Source: CAZNSX01 sp964575845
GTDB taxonomy: Bacteria; UBA8248; CAZNSX01
Reading direction: 5' to 3'
DNA length: 64,000 bases
NCBI GenBank assembly: GCA_964575845.1
Contig: CAZNSX010000001.1
Location: 1-64,000 of the forward strand
The position numbers were made by a program, and so were the translations under genes. The notes below the pieces were generated by a model. The model was not told the DNA's origin. It did no database searches and was given only the letters and a program-made list of their open reading frames with translations. Positions 51,197 to 59,328 of the stretch are shown piece by piece (positions within the stretch are counted from its first letter, which is position 1; every line of letters begins with the position of its first letter).

Positions 51197-52069
51197 ATGT
51201 CGGAGGGAGAAAAGAGGTATAGGTTTTTTCTCATACCGCCTTTCAGGTTGCCTGTTGACAGCAGGTTCGCGCCTCTGGGGCCTATGCGCACGGACCTGCC
51301 AAAGGAAAAGCGGTTGATGAACTACGAAAACGTCAAGCATTTGTTGGAGGACGTTGAATGGGACCTCCACGAAGGTCCACTGGCCCCATACGGGGATTGG
51401 GCGGTTGAGAACCGTGAGGAGTTTTGCCTGGTGGCGGCAGCGCGTTTGCCCATCGTCCGCGAGGCATGTGAGAGCGGCAGGTACAACGCTATCGTGCTAC
51501 TCGGAGGGGGAGAGCCGGGCTTTCTGGAGTCCAGGGAGATAGCCAGAAACTATGGCATACCCGTAACGTCCTGTGCCTTCTCCCAGATGCACATGGCCTC
51601 GATGCTGGGCAACAAGTTCACCGTAATAGATTTGGCGGACTCACACAACATGTTCTATTACAATCTAGTGGTGCAACACCGCTTCACCGAGAGGTGCGCA
51701 TCAATAAGGAATATAAACTATCCCCTTCCAAGGCCCGGATACACGGGTGAGTCCTCTCTCCGTGAGGAGCTAGAGAAGGCATTGCGAGGGGAACCCTCTG
51801 AGGCGGTTGAGCGCGCGGTTGGGGAGGCTGTAGCCGCGATCGAGGAGGATGGCGCAGAGGTGATAACCTTCGGATGCTCCGGCATCTTTTGGCTGCAGCC
51901 GTTTGTCCAGAAGCGCCTGAGCGAGATGGGATGGGAGGTGCCGGTGCTGGAAGGGTATAGCTGCGCCATAGTGTTGGCTAAAGCCTTTGTCAGCCTGGGG
52001 GTCGATGCGAGCGGGCTCACTTTTCCGAGCGACCGCCCGAAAAAGTGGCGAAGAAGAAAAATCTTTTGA
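51197..52069 (+). CDS. Asp/Glu/hydantoin racemase superfamily protein
   Basis: 290 residues from the ATG at 51197 (MSEGEKRYRFFLI), preceded by AAAGGGGGA. Pattern: 'VLLGGGEPGFLESREIARN', 'SCAFSQMHMASMLGNKFTV' and C-terminal 'EVITFGCSGIFWLQPFVQKR' with the second conserved Cys (GCSG) of this superfamily. The first catalytic Cys would be the one in 'VTSCAFSQ' rather than the usual position after the beta strand, so the reaction is uncertain; hydantoin racemase- or maleate isomerase-like activity are options. Converges with the membrane Fe-S gene. Confidence 0.75.
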   Translation: MSEGEKRYRFFLIPPFRLPVDSRFAPLGPMRTDLPKEKRLMNYENVKHLLEDVEWDLHEGPLAPYGDWAVENREEFCLVAAARLPIVREACESGRYNAIVLLGGGEPGFLESREIARNYGIPVTSCAFSQMHMASMLGNKFTVIDLADSHNMFYYNLVVQHRFTERCASIRNINYPLPRPGYTGESSLREELEKALRGEPSEAVERAVGEAVAAIEEDGAEVITFGCSGIFWLQPFVQKRLSEMGWEVPVLEGYSCAIVLAKAFVSLGVDASGLTFPSDRPKKWRRRKIF

Positions 52070-52109
52070 CCCTTCTTACTCCTAGTCACTCAAAAGAGTT
52101 GCCGTGCGC

Positions 52110-54110
52110 TCAGAGGGCTTTTTCCAGGAGCTCCGCGATATCAAGAGCCGTGAGTCTTCCTTCCGCCTCCCGGTTCTTTATGCCGTCATCAAACATGACC
52201 ATGCAGAAGGGACACGCGAGGGCGACCGTGGAGGCCCCTCTCTGGAGCACCTGATCTACCCGCATGTTATTTATACGTTCGCCTATGGGAATTTCCATAA
52301 GGGCATGCCCCCCTCCGCCGCCACAGCAAAAGCCTTTCCACCGAGAGAGCTCCATCTCCCTGTAGCTCACTCCGGGCAGGGAGCGGATAATCTCGCGCGG
52401 GGCTTCATATAAGCCGTTATGCCGGCCTAGGTAGCAGGAATCATGATAGGTCAGGAGGCCATCCCCAAGGGTCTGGCTTGGCTTTAGGCGCCCCTCGCGC
52501 AGTAGATGGGAGAGAAACTCCGTGTGGTGGAACACCTCAAACTCTCCACCGAACGCAGGGTATTCATTCTTGAAGGTGTTGTAGCAGTGGGGACAGAAGG
52601 TGAGAATGCGCCCGATGTCATATTTCTTGAAGGTCTCGATGAGCTTCTGAACGTGGATCTGGTAGGTGTATTCGCCTCCCACCCTGCGGGCCGGGTCTCC
52701 ACAACAGACCTCCTCTTCTCCCAGAACACCGAAATCAACACCCGCCGTCTTGAGGAGCCGGGCCACGGCCTGTGCCACCTTGACGGTGCGCTCCACAAGA
52801 GAGCCCGTGCACCCCACCCACAAGAGTAGCTCGGCCCGAGGCTCCTTTGAGAGCTCCTTGACCTCCATCCCCTCATACCACTCCGTGCGTGAGAGGGGCG
52901 TTCCCTTCCAGGGATGGAATCTTTCATCCATGCACTTTAGGAAGAGCTTGGTATCCTCGGGCATGCGGCTTTCCATCATGACGACATAACGGCGCATCTC
53001 GAGCATCTTGGGCACGTGCTCTATGAAGACAGGACATGCCTCATGGCAGCCGCCGCAGGTGAGGCAGGACCAGAATTCATCTTCCTGCACGGCTCCACCT
53101 ATGAGTGGGGTTCCCCCTTCGGGCTCCTTGCCCGCGAGAAGGGAGGGCCCCCATTCTGCCAGGTGGTTTCCCATGTCGAGGATAACCTTCTTGGGAGAGA
53201 GGGGTTTTTCGCTGAGATGGGCGGGGCAGCGGTCCTGACACCGGCCGCAGCGGGTGCAGGCATCCAGGTCGAGGAGCTGCTTCCAGGAATACTCATTAAT
53301 CTTGCTCTTGCCGAAAGTCTCTATGCTCTCATCCTCAAAGTCTATGGGATGGATGACGCCGCTCGGGCCGAGGTTGCGGAGGTAGGTGTTTAGGCTTGAG
53401 TAGAAGATATGGGAGAGCTTCCCCCAGCCCACATAACCTATGAAGAGAAAGGCGAGCACTGCGTGGACCCACCAGAAGGCCTTGTGGGCCATGAGCAAAG
53501 AGGGCTCACTCAGGCTGGAGAAAAGATGGGCTGCGGCATATCCACCCGGAGACCACGGGGCAAAAGGGGCCTGCTCCCTGAGCTCCGTGGCGGCCATCCT
53601 TAAGCTTTCCACCCCGAAGCCCGTGAGGAAGATGGCGAGAAGGAGCGCGAGGGTCACGTGGTCGGAGAGGATGTTATCCAGGCGCTCCGGCCTCTGGATG
53701 TATCTCCTCATGAGGGCTATGGCGAGCCCCACTATGCCCAGGATTCCAAATATGTCCGTGATGAGGGAATAGAAGAGGTAGAAGGTGCCGTGCAGGAAGT
53801 GGACCCCGAAGTTCTCCTCCACAGCGATCATCAGGGTCGCAATAAAGAGAATCCCAAATGAGGAGAAGATAAACAGGTGCATGAGGCCCGGCAGGCTCTC
53901 GCGGAGTTGTCGAGCGTGGGCGAAGGCATTCTTGAGGAAGCCCTTGACCCGCTCCCAGGGTCTATCCGTCCTGGGCTCGGGCCCTCCCAGGCGCCAGAGC
54001 CTCCAGCGGCGCCAAAAGCCCCAGACCATGAGGGCCAGGGAAATGACCATGAAAAGATAGACTATCTTGCCGCCGCTTATGTTCCAGTAGATCTCCCGCG
54101 TGGGAATCAT
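52110..54110 (-). CDS. Membrane Fe-S oxidoreductase with CCG domains (HdrD/GlpC-like; candidate ETF:quinone oxidoreductase)
   Basis: 666 residues from MIPTREIYWNISGGK, chosen because GGAGGAACACCGA precedes that ATG; a start at 54275 would add 55 residues of poor character. The N-terminal half has about five membrane helices resembling NarI-type cytochrome b. Two [4Fe-4S] motifs follow (CTRCGRCQDRCP; CLTCGGCHEACP), then two CCG domains ('EEVCCGDPARR' and 'WKGFCCGGGGGHALME'). This arrangement is known from Fe-S proteins next to EtfAB that pass electrons between acyl-CoA dehydrogenases and menaquinone. Here acyl-CoA dehydrogenase genes lie on both sides, which supports that role. Confidence 0.85.
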   Translation of the reverse strand: MIPTREIYWNISGGKIVYLFMVISLALMVWGFWRRWRLWRLGGPEPRTDRPWERVKGFLKNAFAHARQLRESLPGLMHLFIFSSFGILFIATLMIAVEENFGVHFLHGTFYLFYSLITDIFGILGIVGLAIALMRRYIQRPERLDNILSDHVTLALLLAIFLTGFGVESLRMAATELREQAPFAPWSPGGYAAAHLFSSLSEPSLLMAHKAFWWVHAVLAFLFIGYVGWGKLSHIFYSSLNTYLRNLGPSGVIHPIDFEDESIETFGKSKINEYSWKQLLDLDACTRCGRCQDRCPAHLSEKPLSPKKVILDMGNHLAEWGPSLLAGKEPEGGTPLIGGAVQEDEFWSCLTCGGCHEACPVFIEHVPKMLEMRRYVVMMESRMPEDTKLFLKCMDERFHPWKGTPLSRTEWYEGMEVKELSKEPRAELLLWVGCTGSLVERTVKVAQAVARLLKTAGVDFGVLGEEEVCCGDPARRVGGEYTYQIHVQKLIETFKKYDIGRILTFCPHCYNTFKNEYPAFGGEFEVFHHTEFLSHLLREGRLKPSQTLGDGLLTYHDSCYLGRHNGLYEAPREIIRSLPGVSYREMELSRWKGFCCGGGGGHALMEIPIGERINNMRVDQVLQRGASTVALACPFCMVMFDDGIKNREAEGRLTALDIAELLEKAL

Positions 54111-54327
54111 TCGGTGTTCCTCCACAGTTATAACCCTCCCGGGAGAAGGAGGGCCCATCGGCAAGAGATGATTCTCAGAGGCAAAAATTGAAAAAATTCT
54201 AGCACAAGGGAACCTCCGGCTCAATCTCTGGGCGAGTTTCAGGCTCTTTGGCTTGATATTCATCTGGTTTGCCACTATGATTGTTAAGAAAAGCTCCGGG
54301 GGAAAGTGGAGGCTTTGAGGGGAGAAG

Positions 54328-55455
54328 GTGCGCTTTGAGCTCAGCCAGCGCCAAAAGGAGGCTCGGGAGAGGGCCAGACAGTTCGCCCAGGAGGCGCTCT
54401 ATCCCGGGGGGCGAAATTACTCCGGGGAAGAGGAGGAGATAGCGGAAGAACTGGTCCTGCGCATGGGCCGGGCGGGCATTCTGGGACTTCCGGCGCCCGA
54501 GAAATATGGGGGCGGGGGGGGTGATGGCGTTAGCCTCGCCCTCTCTCTCATGGAGCTGGCCCAGGCCTCACCCTCGGTCGGCGTTCTCATAAGCGTGAAT
54601 AGCCTCGTAATTGAAACGCTCGCCCTTTTTGGAACCGAAACCCAATGTTCTCGCAACATTCCGCCCATGACAAGAGGAGTCGGCATCGGCTCCTTTGCCA
54701 CAACCGAGGAAGAAGCCGGCTCTGATGTGGCGGCCATCCGAACGGAGGCCCTCAGGCGGGGGCGGGGTTATGTCCTCAGGGGAAAGAAGCGCTTCATCAC
54801 CAATGGTGCGAGGCCTGGTCCGCTTGTGCTTTCGGCGGTGACGGAGAGGCGGCTGGGCCGGCGGGGTATCTCCCTGTTCATACTGGATAAGGGAAGGCCG
54901 GGGGTCAGGGTCGCGAGGCTTGAGGAAAAGATGGGCCTAAAGGCCTCGGACACCGCGGATCTTCTCTTCGAGGATTGTACACTCACGAAGGAGGACCTCC
55001 TGGGGGTTGAGGGAGAAGGCCTCAAGATGCTCCTTGCGGCTCTCGATAGGGGGCGCGTGTGCGTCGCCGCGCACGCGGTGGGGGTGGGCCGGGCCTGCCT
55101 GAGAGCTTCCATTCGTGCCCTTGAGGAGGCGGGCGACTCTCAGGGGAGGCGCTTCATGCTGGCCGATAGCGCCACGGAGATAGAAGCCGCGGAGCTTCTC
55201 ACCCTCAGGGCCGCCTTCCTCAAAGATGGCGGTCTACCCTTCACCCGTGAAGCTTCAATGGCCAAGCTCTTTGCCACGGAGGCTGCACTCAGGGCGGCTC
55301 ACCGGGCGGTGGAGTTGGAGGGCCTTGACGGGATAAGGAGGGGAGGTGCCGAAAGGCTTCTCCGGGACGTGAGGCCCGCCACCATCTATGAGGGCACCTC
55401 GGAGGTTCAGCGCCTGGTTATCGCCAGGGGGCTCCTGGGCTTGAAAGGGAACTGA
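54328..55455 (+). CDS. Acyl-CoA dehydrogenase, second paralogue
   Basis: 375 residues. 'SFATTEEEAGSDVAAIRTEA' and 'GKKRFITNGARPGPLV' are the FAD/substrate loops; catalytic Glu355 in 'IYEGTSEVQRLVIARGLL'. Compared with the paralogue at 48320 it has a more variable C-terminal helix ('ELEGLDGIRRGGAERLLRDV' replaces the usual Gly-Gly-x-Gly-Tyr segment), so it may prefer another acyl chain. GTG start after GGGGAGAAG. One bp separates its stop from the adenosyltransferase start, so these genes are one operon with the B12 subunit. Confidence 0.9.
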   Translation: MRFELSQRQKEARERARQFAQEALYPGGRNYSGEEEEIAEELVLRMGRAGILGLPAPEKYGGGGGDGVSLALSLMELAQASPSVGVLISVNSLVIETLALFGTETQCSRNIPPMTRGVGIGSFATTEEEAGSDVAAIRTEALRRGRGYVLRGKKRFITNGARPGPLVLSAVTERRLGRRGISLFILDKGRPGVRVARLEEKMGLKASDTADLLFEDCTLTKEDLLGVEGEGLKMLLAALDRGRVCVAAHAVGVGRACLRASIRALEEAGDSQGRRFMLADSATEIEAAELLTLRAAFLKDGGLPFTREASMAKLFATEAALRAAHRAVELEGLDGIRRGGAERLLRDVRPATIYEGTSEVQRLVIARGLLGLKGN

Positions 55456-55456
55456 G

Positions 55457-56026
55457 GTGGAGGGCTCATCATTGGCCGGAGGGGATGCGGGCGGAGGGCG
55501 CCTGGCCCAGGGGCTGCTCCAGGTCTATACGGGAGGGGGCAAGGGGAAGACCACTGCCGCCCTGGGCCTCGCCCTTAGGGCATTGGGTCACGGCCTCAAG
55601 GTCTACGTCATTCAGTTCATGAAGGGGAACATCCCCTATGGGGAACTTCGCGCGGCGGAGCCCCTCTCGCCCCGACTCATCATCCGCCAGATGGGAAGGG
55701 AGTGCTTTGTTAACAGGAAAGACCCGGACCCCGAGGACATCCGCCTTGCCCGTGAGGGCCTTGAGCTGGCCAAGGAGGTAATCTCGTCAGGGGAGTGGGA
55801 CGTTGTGGTGCTCGATGAGCTAAACTGCGCTCTTGATTTTGGTCTGCTTCCCGTATCAGAGGTTCTGGAGATTCTTCGCGGGCGCCCGCCACATGTGGAG
55901 GTAGTTCTCACGGGGAGGGGAGCACCCAGGGAGGTAATAGCTCTGGCAGACCTGGTTACCGACATGGCTGAGGTGAAGCATTATTATCAAAAGGGAGTAA
56001 GATCCCGGCCCGGAATTGACGTTTAG
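55457..56026 (+). CDS. cobO: Cob(I)yrinic acid a,c-diamide adenosyltransferase
   Basis: 189 residues, CobA/CobO/BtuR family. P-loop 'VYTGGGKGKTTAALGLALRA' (Gly26-Thr33), 'VYVIQFMKG', 'DVVVLDELNCALDFGLL' and 'EVVLTGRGAP'. Transfers adenosyl from ATP to cob(I)alamin. GTG start directly after the acyl-CoA dehydrogenase stop. The next gene is a B12-binding subunit, so this enzyme probably supplies adenosylcobalamin to that mutase. Confidence 0.92.
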   Translation: MEGSSLAGGDAGGGRLAQGLLQVYTGGGKGKTTAALGLALRALGHGLKVYVIQFMKGNIPYGELRAAEPLSPRLIIRQMGRECFVNRKDPDPEDIRLAREGLELAKEVISSGEWDVVVLDELNCALDFGLLPVSEVLEILRGRPPHVEVVLTGRGAPREVIALADLVTDMAEVKHYYQKGVRSRPGIDV

Positions 56027-56059
56027 GGGAAGCTTTCTCAGCGGTCTCGGGAGGGCAAG

Positions 56060-56467
56060 ATGGCTGAGCAGCGGATAAGGGTTCTCATCGCGAAGCCTGG
56101 CCTCGACGGCCACGACCGGGGTGCCAAGGTGGTGGCGCGGGCCCTCAGGGATGCGGGCATGGAGGTCATCTACACGGGCCTCCGCCAGACCCCCGAGCAG
56201 ATCGTGGCGGCCGCAGAGCAGGAGGATGTGGATGTGGTGGGGCTCTCGGTTCTTTCCGGGGCCCATAACTTCCTCTTCCCAAGAGTGATGGAACTCCTGA
56301 GGGAGAAGGGGCTGGGGGACATCGCCGTCGTCGGGGGGGGGATCATCCCCAATGATGATATCCCGGCTCTTAAGGAGAAGGGCATAGCCGGGGTCTTCAC
56401 CCCGGGCTCATCCCTGGATGAGATAGTGAAGTTCATAAGGGAGGTGGTCAAGGAAAGGAGGAAGTGA
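56060..56467 (+). CDS. Cobalamin-binding subunit of an acyl-CoA mutase (methylmalonyl-CoA mutase C-terminal type)
   Basis: 135 residues, a stand-alone B12-binding domain. 'VLIAKPGLDGHDRGAKVVA' holds the DxHxxG motif with His18 as cobalt ligand; 'VVGLSVLSGAHNFLF' and 'VVGGGIIPNDDIPALKEKGI' are the usual later motifs, including the LSG and GGG segments. Such small subunits pair with a separate catalytic subunit of methylmalonyl-, isobutyryl- or 2-hydroxyisobutyryl-CoA mutases; no large subunit is in the window. It is placed 34 bp after cobO. Confidence 0.9.
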   Translation: MAEQRIRVLIAKPGLDGHDRGAKVVARALRDAGMEVIYTGLRQTPEQIVAAAEQEDVDVVGLSVLSGAHNFLFPRVMELLREKGLGDIAVVGGGIIPNDDIPALKEKGIAGVFTPGSSLDEIVKFIREVVKERRK

Positions 56468-56618
56468 GCCCTGAGGGCCCGGGACAGTTCTCTCAACTTC
56501 ATCCGTGAGGGACGGTGACGGTTATCGGAGACCACTGAAGAGAGGAAAGTGGAGCTCAAAGCGAGGTTGACCACGAGGTGGGGTTTTCTTATTTAACAAA
56601 AAATGATGGAGAGGTCAG

Positions 56619-56888
56619 ATGGATGAGCCTGTGGTTTCAAGGAAGAAAAATGAAACGGGCAAGCTCTGGGAGCCGACCTCCATACTTTTTCTCATTCTCA
56701 CCATCTTATCTTTCATCGGAGGAATGGAGGCCGCGTTCATCATCTTTGGCCTCATGCTCTTTGCCTGTGTGATGAGGGCCCAGATATCGCGCTGGATCTG
56801 GGGCTCAAGCTTGGTGGAGCAAAGGCCTGAAGAAGCATCAGCCGGGAAGGGTGAGCTTTCGCGGGAGGGGAGGGGAGAAGGAGGTTAG
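56619..56888 (+). CDS. Small membrane protein, 89 aa
   Basis: Two hydrophobic stretches: 'SILFLILTILSFIGGMEAAF' and 'IIFGLMLFACVMRA'. An acidic and Gly-rich tail follows. ATG at 56619 follows GAGAGGTCAG. No family recognised. Probably a tail gene of the cobO transcript, or independently expressed (150 bp gap). Confidence 0.6.
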   Translation: MDEPVVSRKKNETGKLWEPTSILFLILTILSFIGGMEAAFIIFGLMLFACVMRAQISRWIWGSSLVEQRPEEASAGKGELSREGRGEGG

Positions 56889-57086
56889 GAATGGGCGTCA
56901 CCAGTTTTCGGCATCTGGAGCTCTTCTCGCAACAAGGCATTGGCCATGAAAAGGTTCCAGAGACAGAAGGGGGTACCACCCTTTTCAGAGTTTCCTTCCC
57001 CGAGGACCTTCGAGAGTTCAATGGCGTGGATACCTTATCCCGGATTTCCCGGATGAGTCGCGTTTTTTTGCTTCTACGAGACGGAG

Positions 57087-58256
57087 TTGCTGGCGACCGA
57101 AGAGAACCCGACAGCCTTGGCCGATCCATCTCGTAATTGGATTGGCCGCGTTCTTGAGCGCACTGGCCTGAAGACGCTGGTCCTTGCACTCGTTCTCGCC
57201 CTGGGCGCGTGCTCCGGGCCGGCTGTTAAGAAGAGCCAGGAGACGCCCCTGCCGCCGCCCGCCTTCAAGGTGGACCGGACCCGATCGGACCTGAGTCGGC
57301 CCGCCCGCCCCCGCGGCGAAAAGTACGAGGGGCTCATAATCGACACCCACGTGCATCTGGATCCGCCCGGCAGCGGTTCTTACGCGGCGGCGGATCTGGA
57401 AGACATCCTGGAGACGGCCGAGAAGGCGGGGGTGGGACGGCTGATTCTCATGCCCACCCCCAACGAGGGGCGGTTCCCCAATCACGAGAAAGGGGTGGAG
57501 GAAAAACGCCGCCTTTTGAAGATGGGTGGAAGCCGCGTCGGCCTCCTGTGCGGGGGCAGCTACCTCACCGTCTGGATGCACGAGGCCCTGCGCCGGGGCT
57601 ACTCGCAAGGGGAGCTGGAAGGGCGGATCGAGCGCCTCGAACGCGAGCTGGAAAGCGGTGACTGCCTTGGTGTGGGTGAGGTCGGCCCCTATCACTTCGA
57701 CAAGACAGGCAAGATGGCGGTGGTAGAGTTCCCCATGAACTTCACGCCTTTTCTGAAGGTGGTCGGACTCGCCGCCGAGGAAGGGGTGTGGCTCGACCTC
57801 CACGCCGAGCCGATGACACCTCAGGGCAAATCCTACGAGGATGAAGTTTTCGGCGGGATTGCTCTGCTGTTCCAGCTCTATCCGGACTTGAAGCTTATCC
57901 TTTCGCACACAGGCAGGACCAATCCCAGGAACGCGCGCGCCCTGCTCAAGGCCTATCCCAACCTCATGATGAACCTGAAGGTCGTGCTCAGCACCCGTTT
58001 GAATTGGCGCAACCTGGAGGCCATCACCAACGACGATGGAGAGCTCTACGAGGACTGGGCCGCCCTCATGGAGGAGATGCCCGAACGCTTCATGGTGGGC
58101 TCGGATGCCAAGTTCGGGCGCCGGCGCTACCCCACGGAGAGGTATCGCAAGGATATCAGGCACCTGCGTCGCCTCCTGGGTAGCTTGGACCCGGCGGCCG
58201 CGGCCCTGATCGCCCATAAGAACGCAGAACGCCTTTGGCCAGACTTGCACAAATGA
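57087..58256 (+). CDS. Lipoprotein of the amidohydrolase (metal-dependent hydrolase) superfamily
   Basis: 389 residues if started at the TTG 57087. Residues 29-42 form a lipobox-containing signal ('LVLALVLALGAC', Cys42). The domain from about residue 80 has 'IIDTHVHLDPPG' (metal His-x-His), 'WLDLHAEPMTP', 'LILSHTGRTNPRNA' and 'MVGSDAKFGRRRYP' (final Asp), the amidohydrolase-2 pattern. It is therefore an envelope-anchored hydrolase, unusual for a family that is mostly cytoplasmic; substrate unknown. The true start is uncertain because the signal peptide begins 25-30 codons in. Confidence 0.75.
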   Translation: MLATEENPTALADPSRNWIGRVLERTGLKTLVLALVLALGACSGPAVKKSQETPLPPPAFKVDRTRSDLSRPARPRGEKYEGLIIDTHVHLDPPGSGSYAAADLEDILETAEKAGVGRLILMPTPNEGRFPNHEKGVEEKRRLLKMGGSRVGLLCGGSYLTVWMHEALRRGYSQGELEGRIERLERELESGDCLGVGEVGPYHFDKTGKMAVVEFPMNFTPFLKVVGLAAEEGVWLDLHAEPMTPQGKSYEDEVFGGIALLFQLYPDLKLILSHTGRTNPRNARALLKAYPNLMMNLKVVLSTRLNWRNLEAITNDDGELYEDWAALMEEMPERFMVGSDAKFGRRRYPTERYRKDIRHLRRLLGSLDPAAAALIAHKNAERLWPDLHK

Positions 58257-58466
58257 CCTTGTATCTATCTCATATTTTTTTCCTGGCGCATGGGTATCGG
58301 GTATTATGGATTGCCTTCTCCCCATAGCCATGGGGAGAGGGTGCCCATTCTTGTCCCGGTTGGCGGGACCGAGCAAGGATGAGATAAGGTTTGGGATGGA
58401 GGTGGAGATCAGGTTCATGAGAAGCGCCAAATTCAAACCCGCGGATGTCTATTTTCTCCCCGCCCC

Positions 58467-59255
58467 ATGAGATGGCGAGCCCTTCCCATAGCCCTTCTGA
58501 CCCTTTCCCTCACCTCACTCGCCCTCGCAGGAACTCCCCTCGAGGAGGCCCTTAGAGCCTTCAACCGGGGGAACGAGCTCCTGAGGGCGGGCGACCCAAA
58601 GGGGGCAGCCTCGGCCTATCGAGAAGCACTCCAACTCTCCCCCTCCCTCTATCTTGCCCATCACCAGTTGGGGGAGATAGCCTTTGAGAGAAGAGAACTC
58701 AAAGAGGCCATAGAACACTACCGGGCCGCCCTCAAGCATAACCCCCGTTACGGTCCCTCCCGGCTGAGGCTGGCCCGGTGCTATGAACTCATGGGAGCAA
58801 GGGAAAGGGCCATATTCCATTATGAGGAATACCTGAAGGGCGAGCCTGAGGAGGCATCCGCCCACTACCGGCTGGCCCTTCTTTATAGGGAGTCGGGAAG
58901 GTATTCTCTCTCCGCCCATCACTTGCGTCAGGCCCTGAAAAGTGAGCCAGGAAATAAGAATTTCCTCTACCCGCTCTGGTCCTTTTACGCTCTCCACGCG
59001 CCAAATCGAAAGCTCGAGCTCAGGTACGGGGCACGTCTCGTGGAGCTCAAGGATTTCAGACCTATAGAGTTTTACCGTACCAGGGCATCCTTGAACTATA
59101 ATAAGGCCCGCTTTGATGCTGCGGTGCGCGACGCCCTTATGGCCATCGAGATAAACCCGGACTGGCGGGAGGAGAGGTGGAGGGGAGCCTTGGGGGAGCT
59201 CAAACGTTACAGGGCCGCTCTTGAGGAGCAGAGGAAGAGGGGGAGCCGGCGTTAG
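58467..59255 (+). CDS. Exported TPR protein
   Basis: 262 residues. Signal peptide (MRWRALPIALLTLSLTSLAL then Ala-Gly), followed by tetratricopeptide repeats from residue 27 to about 165 ('NRGNELLRAGDPKGAASAYR', 'HHQLGEIAFERRELKEAIEH', 'LARCYELMGARERAIFHYEE', 'YRLALLYRESGRYSLSAHHL'), then a less regular C-terminal part. Likely a periplasmic scaffold. ATG at 58467 chosen for the signal peptide; no neighbour on the strand suggests a partner. Confidence 0.85.
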   Translation: MRWRALPIALLTLSLTSLALAGTPLEEALRAFNRGNELLRAGDPKGAASAYREALQLSPSLYLAHHQLGEIAFERRELKEAIEHYRAALKHNPRYGPSRLRLARCYELMGARERAIFHYEEYLKGEPEEASAHYRLALLYRESGRYSLSAHHLRQALKSEPGNKNFLYPLWSFYALHAPNRKLELRYGARLVELKDFRPIEFYRTRASLNYNKARFDAAVRDALMAIEINPDWREERWRGALGELKRYRAALEEQRKRGSRR

Positions 59256-59328
59256 GGCAAAGTTATTCCCCATAAGGGAAACGCCCCCGAGTCTGAGAAA
59301 CCCATGAACAGCATAGGAGAATGTAGCC

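Noticed and set aside
57018..58436. 472-codon minus-strand frame opposite the lipoprotein amidohydrolase
   Set aside because: Shadow frame; the plus-strand protein has clear catalytic motifs.
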